Under the pieces are notes generated by a model. That model saw only the letters and a list, made by a program, of their open reading frames with translations. It was not told the origin of the DNA and did no database searches. Below are positions 50,656 through 58,026 of a stretch of 59,363 nt of DNA, piece by piece. How positions within the stretch are numbered: the stretch's first letter is position 1; each line of letters starts with the position of its first letter. The position numbers and the translations under genes are program-made. Source of the stretch: Clostridium sp. AM34-11AC (lineage in GTDB: Bacteria; Bacillota; Clostridia; Lachnospirales; Lachnospiraceae); NCBI RefSeq assembly GCF_003435375.1, contig NZ_QWGL01000014.1, forward strand, positions 1 to 59,363, written 5' to 3'.

Positions 50656-50772
50656 AAAGGCTGTTTGGAGAACAGTTTTTGAATACTTATCGGTATAGGG
50701 AGCGGACATTTCGAGAACATTATAAAATATAATAAAGAAAGTCACGAAAAAAGCGGCCATTACCGTGACCGC
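50656..50772. terminator. Convergent terminators between dut and the XRE gene
   Basis: Plus strand: CTGTT-TGGAG-AACAG followed by TTTTT (50661-50680), ending the dut transcript. Minus strand: AAGCGGTCACGG...GCCGCTT followed by T (50746-50774), ending the XRE gene. The 120-base gap between has nothing else. Confidence 0.6.
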
Positions 50773-51087
50773 TTACTTTCTGCTATTGAGTTCTTTCATA
50801 ATACCGAGGATATATTGCATGGATTGAGGATCAAGCTGTCTTGCCTCTGCAATGAATTCCTTTAAGGTTTCCGGGTAGGTATTTCCTTCATCAAAGAATT
50901 CCTGCGGTGTCACACCCAGATATTCGCAGATGTAGAAAAAAGACTGCATAGCGGGAAGTGACTTTTTATTCTCAATATTATTGATGTAGTTGTTTGCCTG
51001 ACCTAACGATAAAGACATATCGCGTGCGGAAACTCCTTTTTGTGTCCGCAGCTTCGCTAATCGTTCCGGGACAAAATCTTCATACAT
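50773..51087 (-). CDS. XRE-family transcriptional regulator
   Basis: A 104-residue protein. The N-terminal HTH is clear: RLAKLRTQKGVSARDMSLSLGQANNYINNIE, followed by a short dimerisation tail (FFYICEYLGVTPQEFFDEG). On the minus strand GGGAGGTG precedes the ATG at 51087 (an upstream frame to 51144 lacks a site). It is divergent from the SLOG gene with matching half-sites in between, so it probably represses both. Confidence 0.85.
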   Translation of the reverse strand: MYEDFVPERLAKLRTQKGVSARDMSLSLGQANNYINNIENKKSLPAMQSFFYICEYLGVTPQEFFDEGNTYPETLKEFIAEARQLDPQSMQYILGIMKELNSRK

Positions 51088-51107
51088 CGCCTTCACCTCC
51101 CATTCTG

Positions 51108-51193
51108 TAATAGATTGTACCTCACGCCCCTTTATTATCCGCAAAAGGAAAAAGGGTATTATCGTTGACTTGCTAAATTAAATCTATTACTAT
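51108..51193. promoter_or_regulatory. Divergent promoter with mirrored half-sites
   Basis: TAATAGATT (51108-51116) and its reverse complement AATCTATTA (51181-51189) flank the gap between the XRE and SLOG genes. The right one overlaps the -10 (TACTAT 51188-51193) of a promoter with TTGACT at 51165-51170 and a 17-base spacer. The left one overlaps a possible -10 (TACAAT, minus strand). This fits coordinated repression of both genes by the XRE protein. Confidence 0.55.
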
Positions 51194-51236
51194 ATGAAAA
51201 GTGAAGAATTTTACCTATCAGATGGAGGGATGACCG

Positions 51237-51746
51237 ATGAAAGGAAAGACTTGCTGTGTTACCGGACACAGGGATTTGCCGCAGAATGAGATCAACAAAA
51301 TAAAAGCCGCTTTGGAACATGAGATCGATGCTGCCGTTACAGATGGATTTACCTGTTTTATGAGTGGCTTTGCAGATGGCGTGGATCAGTATTTTGCAGA
51401 GCTGGTGTTGGAAAGAAAGCAGACTAATCCGGCGCTGGAGCTGATCGCAGTGATCCCTTACCGCAAACGTCTGGACAGCCTGAATAAGAAAACAAGAACC
51501 CGTGAACTGCTGGAGGCTTGTGCGGATGTTGTTGTCATACAGGAAAAATATCTCCCAAGCGTCTACTCCCACAGAAACCGCTATATGGTGGAGCACTCCG
51601 ACCGAGTGATCGCTGTATATGACGGACGGGAAACCGGCGGTACGGCAAAGACGATCCGCTTCACCCATCGGATGAAAAAGGAACTGCGGGAAATCCCGGT
51701 TGGAGAGATCGTCCTGCCGGATCACTTGAAACCAAAAACAAAATAG
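51237..51746 (+). CDS. SLOG-family protein (DUF1273 type)
   Basis: A 169-residue Rossmann-like protein. It starts MKGKTCCVTGHRDLP, the nucleotide-binding loop of the SLOG/DUF1273 group, and contains FMSGFADGVDQYFAEL, ELIAVIPYRKRL, DVVVIQEKY and VIAVYDGRETGGTAKTI. SLOG proteins bind NAD-like or nucleotide ligands and are common in conjugative elements and defence islands. Its start has GGAGGGATGA before it. It may sense a nucleotide signal for the XRE regulator. Confidence 0.85.
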   Translation: MKGKTCCVTGHRDLPQNEINKIKAALEHEIDAAVTDGFTCFMSGFADGVDQYFAELVLERKQTNPALELIAVIPYRKRLDSLNKKTRTRELLEACADVVVIQEKYLPSVYSHRNRYMVEHSDRVIAVYDGRETGGTAKTIRFTHRMKKELREIPVGEIVLPDHLKPKTK

Positions 51747-51811
51747 ATACCTGTTGATGCGCTCACTTTGAAGTGGGCGTTTTTCTTTACCCATTTTTAG
51801 GAGGAATGCTT

Positions 51812-51937
51812 ATGTGGAACCTGATTTCACATTTCCTTACCTTTGCCGGAGGAATGGCTTCCGGCGTTATGTTGATGTGTCTTATGCAAACCGGAAAACT
51901 TGCGGATAAAGAATTTGAAACTATGAAGGAGGAATAA
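51812..51937 (+). CDS. DUF3789-family small membrane protein
   Basis: A 41-residue protein, MWNLISHFLTFAGGMASGVM and onward to LMCLMQTGKLADKEF, with one membrane helix rich in Gly and Met. It fits the DUF3789 family encoded in Tn1549-like elements. TTAGGAGG stands six bases before the ATG. The gene ends three bases before the topoisomerase gene and its last codons carry AAGGAGG for that gene. Confidence 0.75.
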   Translation: MWNLISHFLTFAGGMASGVMLMCLMQTGKLADKEFETMKEE

Positions 51938-51940
51938 AAA

Positions 51941-54049
51941 TTGAAACTTGTGATTGCAGAAAAGCCCTCTGTTGCTATGTCACTGGCAGCAGTATTAGGC
52001 GCAACGGAAAGAAAAGACGGTTATCTCGAAGGTTCCGGCTATCTGGTGAGCTGGTGCGTGGGACATCTTTTGGAACTGGCACAGCCGGAGGCTTACAAAG
52101 AACAGTACGCCAAATGGCGGTATGAGGATCTTCCGATCCTACCGGAAAACTGGAAATATGAAGTGCCAAAGGATAAGAAAACGCAGCTTGCCCTTTTGTG
52201 CCGATTGATGAAGGACAAACGGGTGGATTCCGTGGTATGCGCTACGGATGCCGGACGAGAAGGAGAACTGATCTTCCGTCTGGTCTATGAATATGCCGGA
52301 TGTAAAAAGCCTATGGAGCGCCTTTGGATTTCCAGTATGGAGGATGCGGCGATCCGTGAGGGCTTTGACCATCTCCACCCCGGCAGTGATTACGATAAGC
52401 TCTATGATGCGGCGGTCTGCCGGGCAGGAGCCGACTGGCTGATCGGGATCAATGCCACCCGGCTTTTTTCTGTCCTGTATGGTGTCACCCTAAATGTCGG
52501 CCGTGTTATGTCACCGACACTGGCACTTTTGGTACAGCGTGAGTCGGATATTGAATCCTTCATCAGTAAGCCTTTTTATGTGCCGGAAATCACCTGCGGA
52601 GGTTTTACTGCTTCCGGCGAAAAAATGACGGAACGATCCGAGGCTGAAAAAATCCGTATGGACTGTGACCACAACTCCGCTTTTGTGCGTTCTGTGGAAA
52701 AGCAGGTAAAAACTATACAGCCTCCCCGCCTTTATGACCTTACAACTCTGCAAAGGGAATGTAACCGTATTTATGGCTATACGGCTCAACAGACCCTTGA
52801 TTATGTGCAATCTCTCTATGAAAAGAAGCTGGCAACCTATCCGAGAACGGACAGCCAGTATTTGACGAAGGACATGCAGGCAACCGCCGCTTCCCTGATC
52901 CTGTGGCTGCGTGACAATATGACCTTTGGAAAAGGCTACGCCGGAGAGCCGGACATTGACCGGGTAACAGATGACAGCAAAGTGACTGACCACCATGCCA
53001 TTATCCCAACTGTGGAAATCGCACGGACAGACCTGTCAGAGCTTCCTTCCGGGGAGCGGGATGTGCTTACCCTGCTTGCCGTCAGACTGCTTTGTGCCAC
53101 AACGCAGGTACACCGATTTGAAGCGGTCACCGCTATATTGGACTGCCAGGGATATACTTTTACGGCAAAAGGAAAGACTATTTTACAGTCCGGCTGGAAA
53201 GAGGTGGAACGGATTCACCGTATGAGTATCAGGCAGAGTGAAACGGAACACAAAGAAAATGAAGCTGTCGCTCTCCCTGTGCTGCAGGAAGGACAGACTT
53301 TTGAAGCTGTATCAGCAAGTCTCCGTGAAGGGAAAACTTCACCGCCGAAACACTATACGGAGGACACACTGCTGTCCGCTATGGAGACTGCCGGTGCGGA
53401 AGATATGCCGGAAGATGCCGAGCGTAAAGGATTGGGTACTCCGGCTACCCGTGCGGCAACACTGGAAAAGCTGGTTTCTGCCGGATTTGTACAGCGAAAG
53501 AAAAAGCAGCTCATTCCTACGGAAAAAGGAAAGAACCTGATCGCAGTCCTGCCGGACAATATCAAATCTCCCATCTTAACTGCAGAATGGGAATCCATGC
53601 TGAAACAAGTGGAACATGGCGAACTGTCGGCAACATCTTTTATGGATCAGATTGCAGATATGAGCCGGACGCTGGTAAAAGAACATACTACCCCGGAAGA
53701 ACGTTTTGCGGATCTGTTTCCTTCTTCCAAAGGAACTGCACACGAAGCCGTGGGGGTATGTCCCCGCTGCGGTGCCCCGGTATTTGAAGGAAAGAAAGGT
53801 TTTTTCTGCGGCAACAGGGAATGTTCTTTTGCTCTTTGGAAAGATAACCGTTTCTTTTCCAGCAAGAAAAAATCTATCACAAAGTCTGTGGCAGCGGCTC
53901 TTTTGAAAGAGGGCCGCATTTCTATGTCCGGGCTTTACAGTGAAAAAACAGGAAGGACCTATGATGCGGAAGTGATTCTGGATGATACCGGCGGTAAATA
54001 TGTGAATTTCAAGCTGGAATTTCCAGTAAAGAAAGGCAGGCGTAAATGA
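51941..54049 (+). CDS. topB: Type IA DNA topoisomerase (topoisomerase III)
   Basis: A 702-residue enzyme. MKLVIAEKPSVAMSLAAVLG is the Toprim start, DAGREGELIFR the acidic site, and Y300 in LATYPRTDSQY is the catalytic tyrosine. A C-terminal zinc-ribbon-like module, CPRCGAPVFEGKKGFFCGNREC, and a GLYSEKTGRTYDAEVIL repeat domain follow. It removes catenation during conjugative DNA replication. The start is TTG with AAGGAGGAA upstream, and it overlaps the next gene by four bases. Confidence 0.95.
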   Translation: MKLVIAEKPSVAMSLAAVLGATERKDGYLEGSGYLVSWCVGHLLELAQPEAYKEQYAKWRYEDLPILPENWKYEVPKDKKTQLALLCRLMKDKRVDSVVCATDAGREGELIFRLVYEYAGCKKPMERLWISSMEDAAIREGFDHLHPGSDYDKLYDAAVCRAGADWLIGINATRLFSVLYGVTLNVGRVMSPTLALLVQRESDIESFISKPFYVPEITCGGFTASGEKMTERSEAEKIRMDCDHNSAFVRSVEKQVKTIQPPRLYDLTTLQRECNRIYGYTAQQTLDYVQSLYEKKLATYPRTDSQYLTKDMQATAASLILWLRDNMTFGKGYAGEPDIDRVTDDSKVTDHHAIIPTVEIARTDLSELPSGERDVLTLLAVRLLCATTQVHRFEAVTAILDCQGYTFTAKGKTILQSGWKEVERIHRMSIRQSETEHKENEAVALPVLQEGQTFEAVSASLREGKTSPPKHYTEDTLLSAMETAGAEDMPEDAERKGLGTPATRAATLEKLVSAGFVQRKKKQLIPTEKGKNLIAVLPDNIKSPILTAEWESMLKQVEHGELSATSFMDQIADMSRTLVKEHTTPEERFADLFPSSKGTAHEAVGVCPRCGAPVFEGKKGFFCGNRECSFALWKDNRFFSSKKKSITKSVAAALLKEGRISMSGLYSEKTGRTYDAEVILDDTGGKYVNFKLEFPVKKGRRK

Positions 54050-54429
54050 GCGATCGAAAAACCTTTGAATATGGCGGTTATCACTTCACGCCCATACGAA
54101 AATTTCACAAAAAAGAAGGCGACTTTTTCGCCATATCGAAACGGCTGGCAAGTGACCCCAACTTAGGGCTGTGTACCTATCAGGATCGGCAAAAAGCACC
54201 TTATGATTACAAAGACTTTTATACCGTTTCAACAGACAAAGAATGTGATATTTTCCGCTGCGAAGAAAATGGATTGTTGTATGTACCAGGAAAAAATGAA
54301 CTTTTTATTTACCATGAACCAAAACAGAAAAAGCGGAACTCTATCGCCGATGCCCTTTCACAGCCCAGGAATGTTACTGATACAACCGAAATTTCCAGCG
54401 GTCGGCAAAGCAGAGCCCCGGAAAGGTAG
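54046..54429 (+). CDS. Conserved ICE protein, unknown function
   Basis: A 127-residue protein starting MSDRKTFEYGGYHFTPIRKF, with a compact beta-rich pattern and a charged C-terminus. The YGGYxFxPxRxF start is recurrent in ICE accessory proteins. It overlaps the topoisomerase gene by ATGA. Function is unknown. Confidence 0.6.
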   Translation: MSDRKTFEYGGYHFTPIRKFHKKEGDFFAISKRLASDPNLGLCTYQDRQKAPYDYKDFYTVSTDKECDIFRCEENGLLYVPGKNELFIYHEPKQKKRNSIADALSQPRNVTDTTEISSGRQSRAPER

Positions 54430-54434
54430 GCGTT

Positions 54435-54803
54435 ATGGCGGAGAGAGAATTGAACCGCTCGGAGCGGGCTACGATCCGAAAGCTGGTTACGGAGCTTTGC
54501 GCCAACTATGACTCCCAGGATAAGATCTGCCTTCCTCTGGACAGCCCTTGTTACATGCTGAATAAATGGTGGACCGGTGCTTATTGCAGGTACTTTGAAA
54601 AAGCGGTGCTGCCGGTGGATGCAGCACTGGAATCAGCCATTACCGGCGAGGACACCTCCATGAGACAGAAAATATGCCCTGTGTGTGGAAAGGCATATCT
54701 TCCTACAACCAGCCAGGCATATTGTTCCGCTGCCTGCCGGGTCTATGCAAGACGGAAATCCGAGCGGGAACGCAAACGCCGGAAGCGGCAAAACCAACCA
54801 TGA
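54435..54803 (+). CDS. Cysteine-rich VLP protein
   Basis: A 122-residue protein with two zinc-binding parts: ELCANYDSQDKICLPLDSPC and CRYF in the N-terminal half, and KICPVCGKAYLPTTSQAYCSAACRVYARR near the C-terminus, plus a basic tail RERKRRKRQ. This matches cysteine-rich VLP-domain proteins of Tn1549-type elements, proposed DNA-binding or regulatory proteins. It starts 5 bases after the previous stop. Confidence 0.85.
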   Translation: MAERELNRSERATIRKLVTELCANYDSQDKICLPLDSPCYMLNKWWTGAYCRYFEKAVLPVDAALESAITGEDTSMRQKICPVCGKAYLPTTSQAYCSAACRVYARRKSERERKRRKRQNQP

Positions 54804-54805
54804 TA

Positions 54806-54918
54806 TGTCCGCAACTTAGCCTTAAAAGTCCTTGATTTTCAAGGGCTTTTTGCACCTGTTTTCAAGGGAGCTGTATAAGAATACTCCGGTGCTTTGAAAT
54901 GAGGTTAAGTTGCAGACA
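54806..54918. repeat. Long-range 16-bp inverted repeat around a terminator hairpin
   Basis: TGTCCGCAACTTAGCC (54806-54821) and GGTTAAGTTGCAGACA (54903-54918) are inverted copies with two mismatches, one of them a G-T wobble. Between them lies the terminator-like hairpin AAAAGTCCTTGA/TCAAGGGCTTTT (54824-54850). The 113-base block is just behind the Cys-rich VLP gene and could be an origin of transfer, a small MITE, or a leader element. No function is proven. Confidence 0.5.
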
Positions 54919-54956
54919 AAACATATATTTTAACAAAAACGATAGGAGGCGATTTT

Positions 54957-55589
54957 TTGAATATCAACACGATTACCGCGGAGGACCTTCGCCGCATGCC
55001 GGATAAGGAAGGACTGATTTTACAGGGCTGTGGCGGGGATCTGACAGAGTGGGTGGACGGGATCAATGAAATGCTGACAAAAGCAGGCATATTGAAAGAT
55101 GGCTGTCAGTTTGAGAATGTGGCTGCTTTTCAGCACGGCGAACTGACCTGTCTGCTTTACCCGTTTGATGATGTGAAACTGGATATAGGAAAACTTGCCC
55201 TGTGGCGTTTACAGACCCATGAAGTCTATGGCGGCACATGGCTGTCGGACTTTGTGCCGAATTATTTAGGCGGATTTATAGAAACACCGGAAGCGTTGGC
55301 AGATAAACCGGATTGTCCGCTGATCGGAGCAGATGGGAACATTTTTAATCTGCTGGGTATTGCTTCCCGTACTTTGCGGGAGCATGGTTTGAAAGAACAG
55401 GCAAAAGAAATGTCTGATCGGGTATTTGTTTCCGGCAGTTATGGAGAAGCGCTCTGTATCATTGGCGAATATGTCAACATCACAGATTCCGAACCGGAGC
55501 ATAAGAATTCTCTCCGTCAGCAGCTAAAGGCAACAAAACCGGCAGACCCAGTAAAAAAGCAACAAACTTCCAAACAGCAGGAACGATAA
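54957..55589 (+). CDS. Conserved ICE/phage protein with GNIFNLLGIAS motif
   Basis: A 210-residue protein. The middle of the C-terminal half holds GADGNIFNLLGIASRTLREHG and AKEMSDRVFVSGSYGEALCI, a motif common to phage and ICE proteins of unknown function. N-terminal half contains the EDLRRMPDKEGLILQGCGGDLTE segment. TTG start behind ATAGGAGG. The tail is Lys/Gln-rich. Confidence 0.65.
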   Translation: MNINTITAEDLRRMPDKEGLILQGCGGDLTEWVDGINEMLTKAGILKDGCQFENVAAFQHGELTCLLYPFDDVKLDIGKLALWRLQTHEVYGGTWLSDFVPNYLGGFIETPEALADKPDCPLIGADGNIFNLLGIASRTLREHGLKEQAKEMSDRVFVSGSYGEALCIIGEYVNITDSEPEHKNSLRQQLKATKPADPVKKQQTSKQQER

Positions 55590-55602
55590 GGAGGGATGCG
55601 AA

Positions 55603-56523
55603 ATGGAAAGGAAACGGACCTATGGTGTATGGGCAGTACGAAGCAGCACTTCTATTTTCGGACCGGCACAAAGCTGGTGCAAGGAAAATGGAAAACCGTT
55701 GGAGTTTGATACCAAAGCTGCTGCTGAAAACTATGCAAAGGAAGCCAACGAACATACGACAGCAAATGTCCGATACTATGTGAAAGAAAAAGAACCGGAG
55801 CCCGGTGCTGTTCGGAAAGGAACATCTCAATCGGAGCTGGATGCACGCAGCCATGAAGAAGTGATACCAAGAAATGATGCAGCGGAAAAACAAAATGAGA
55901 TTCCGGGCAGACAGATTCCTTCTCAAACAGATCCGCTGGTAGAAATCCGCTCTGCGGTCCATAGTAATTACGCGGGTATGGTCGCTATGCTGGGTGCGGA
56001 CAACCGTGTGTATTTGGGGCGTGAGGAACGCTGCCATTACCAGAATATGCAGCCATCTTACTATGACAATCAGGACGGTTCCCTGTGTTTTGTCTGTGAT
56101 CAGCCCGACATGTACTATTTTCTCTATGGAGAAGGCTGGGCGCATACCCAGGCGGAAATGCTGGAACGAGGGCTTACCCTGCGCCAGTATGAAGAATTTG
56201 CAAGACTGCAAAATGGGGTCCTTGCACAGTTTACCACCCAAAGAGAAATTCTGTTTGCCGGACAGCCATTTCAGGCGCCGGAGAGTTATCTGCGCAATGC
56301 GGAACTTTATGAGGAAGGTCAGACCGGCAACTACAATATGCTGGATGGCAGGCTGAACAACGAACCTCCTGTGCGCCCGGATCTGACAGACGGACAGACG
56401 GATGAAGAAATCCGGGAGCTGGTGCCGGAAGCAAAGCCGTCTTTGATGGACCGTTTGAAAGCAGACAAACCGGAGCATGAAGCAAGGCAGATGATCCCTC
56501 CTGTGCCGGAAAGGGAACGCTGA
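55603..56523 (+). CDS. Conserved ICE polyvalent-type protein
   Basis: A 306-residue protein: an N-terminal YGVWAVRSSTSIFGPAQSWCKEN segment, a disordered region (about 65-110), a globular part with YNMLDGRLNNEPP and a C-terminal KPSLMDRLKADKPEHEARQM tail. The last motif resembles the common C-terminus of LPD-domain proteins of these elements. Function unknown. It shares its last base with the next gene's start. Confidence 0.55.
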   Translation: MERKRTYGVWAVRSSTSIFGPAQSWCKENGKPLEFDTKAAAENYAKEANEHTTANVRYYVKEKEPEPGAVRKGTSQSELDARSHEEVIPRNDAAEKQNEIPGRQIPSQTDPLVEIRSAVHSNYAGMVAMLGADNRVYLGREERCHYQNMQPSYYDNQDGSLCFVCDQPDMYYFLYGEGWAHTQAEMLERGLTLRQYEEFARLQNGVLAQFTTQREILFAGQPFQAPESYLRNAELYEEGQTGNYNMLDGRLNNEPPVRPDLTDGQTDEEIRELVPEAKPSLMDRLKADKPEHEARQMIPPVPERER

Positions 56524-57221
56524 TGGCCGAGGTAAGATTTGAGGATGTAGATCTTCTGGGTGCTCTTTCCCGTATCGTAGATCTTCATACCCAACATTAT
56601 AAAGAGGACTTTGACCTGGATAAAGAACTAATCTCAAAACTGGCTGTGTCAGAACGTTCAGAGGATAAACAGCTTCTTTGGATGTCACGCTCCTGCGGAA
56701 CCTATACCCTGCGCGAACGGGAAGTTTATCTGGATGGAAGCCATGAAAATAAAGTGTGGCGGTTTTACCATGAACAGACAAATGATCCAGTTTTGGCTTA
56801 TGCCATCTCTTCGAAAGAAGTCAGGGACGGAAAAATATTTGGCGATCTCTATCCGCTAAATTATAGAGAACATGTGGAACGGATGAAAAAGCTGACCTGT
56901 CCAATCGGAAATGTAGCCGTTGCATTTGAGGATGGAAATGTTATCACGATTCCCTATCAGGAACGGAGACAGCTTATGAACCGGCTTATGCCAGAGCATG
57001 GAGTCCCTAAAACAATGACTTATCTGCCGGAAAATGAGCCGGAGCTGATGATGATCCTAAAACGGGAACGCTTCAAACGCAGCTATCATGCGACAGCCGG
57101 AAATCTGGAGGAATATCTTGATAAGCTGGAAAAGACCACCCTGCGGGAAAAACTCAAAAGAGCAAAGACGGTGGTTTCAACACAGGAGGTCTCATCTCAT
57201 AAAAGAGGGTTGGAACGATGA
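56523..57221 (+). CDS. Conserved ICE protein, unknown function
   Basis: A 232-residue protein with a soluble mixed alpha/beta pattern (MAEVRFEDVDLLGALSRIV...) and a basic C-terminus (LREKLKRAKTVVSTQEVSSH). It starts with a one-base overlap to the preceding gene and itself overlaps mobC by four bases, so it is tightly linked to the mobilisation genes. Confidence 0.55.
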   Translation: MAEVRFEDVDLLGALSRIVDLHTQHYKEDFDLDKELISKLAVSERSEDKQLLWMSRSCGTYTLREREVYLDGSHENKVWRFYHEQTNDPVLAYAISSKEVRDGKIFGDLYPLNYREHVERMKKLTCPIGNVAVAFEDGNVITIPYQERRQLMNRLMPEHGVPKTMTYLPENEPELMMILKRERFKRSYHATAGNLEEYLDKLEKTTLREKLKRAKTVVSTQEVSSHKRGLER

Positions 57222-57562
57222 AGGGCAGGCATAACAAAAAATCCGTCCGCGTCGAATTTGTCATGTCCGAAGCGGAGGCCGAACTGGTAAAAGAACGCAT
57301 GGCGGAACTTGGCATTACCAACCTGTCGGCATATCTGCGAAAGATGGCCGTAGACGGTTACATCATTCACCTTGATATGGGAGACATTCAAGAAATGATC
57401 CGACTTCTCCGCATTTGTTCCAATAACTTAAACCAATATACCAGACGGGCCAATGAGACCGGCAGTATTTATGCCGCAGATATAGAGGACATCCGCACCC
57501 GTCTGGACAGCCTTTGGGATGGCATGGATAAACTAATCCGGGGATTTGCAAACATTTCATAA
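57218..57562 (+). CDS. mobC: MobC-family relaxosome accessory protein
   Basis: A 114-residue protein. VRVEFVMSEAEAELVKERMAELG then ITNLSAYLRKMAVDGY is the ribbon-helix-helix-like N-terminal of MobC, and LLRICSNNLNQYTRRANETGSIY is the second conserved region. MobC opens oriT and helps the relaxase. It lies just before the relaxase gene (one small gene apart), and overlaps the upstream gene by ATGA. Confidence 0.9.
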   Translation: MKGRHNKKSVRVEFVMSEAEAELVKERMAELGITNLSAYLRKMAVDGYIIHLDMGDIQEMIRLLRICSNNLNQYTRRANETGSIYAADIEDIRTRLDSLWDGMDKLIRGFANIS

Positions 57563-57647
57563 ACAACCGGAAAGCCGTTGCTTTCTTTTTGCCGTCACGG
57601 TAAAATTTTTATAAGGGCAGATGCCCTTCTGAAAGGAGGCAAAGCGT

Positions 57648-57938
57648 ATGCGTTTGATAGGTAAATTACTGGCACTTCCCTTTATGCTGGTTACGGGGAT
57701 TCTTTATCTGGTATGTAAATTTTTAGTGGTTTTTTCCGGTGCGGTACTTGGGATTCTTTCCGGGATCATCTTTCTGGCGGCATTGGTGCTGTTCTTTGTC
57801 GCAGGTTTTTTGCCGGGTCTTGCATGGCTTATGATCGCCTTTCTTATCAGTCCATACGGTCTGCCTCTGGCGGCTGCATGGCTGGTAGGGATCATTGGCG
57901 GGGCAAACAGTGCCTTAAAGGATTTTATATTTGGTTAA
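57648..57938 (+). CDS. CD1845-family membrane protein
   Basis: A 96-residue very hydrophobic protein with three membrane segments (MRLIGKLLALPFMLVTGILYLV..., GAVLGILSGIIFLAALVLFFVAG and WLMIAFLISPYGLPLAAAWL). It matches the CD1845 family, always found next to the relaxase of Tn1549-like elements. Function unknown. GAAAGGAGG precedes it. Confidence 0.85.
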   Translation: MRLIGKLLALPFMLVTGILYLVCKFLVVFSGAVLGILSGIIFLAALVLFFVAGFLPGLAWLMIAFLISPYGLPLAAAWLVGIIGGANSALKDFIFG

Positions 57939-58026
57939 GCAGATTTGGCGGGGCGCATAGGCAGCCCCGCTCTTTTTCTGCAATTATAACTTCTCTGATT
58001 GAAATTAAGTTAAGGAGGTGACGAAA

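Noticed and set aside
55480..56781. 433-codon minus-strand frame
   Set aside because: It spans several plus-strand ICE genes that are coupled by overlapping starts and stops; no motif or start signal supports it.
57563..57647. oriT next to mobC
   Set aside because: Only a short GGGCA/TGCCC hairpin is seen there and no nic-like consensus could be recognised, so I do not call it.
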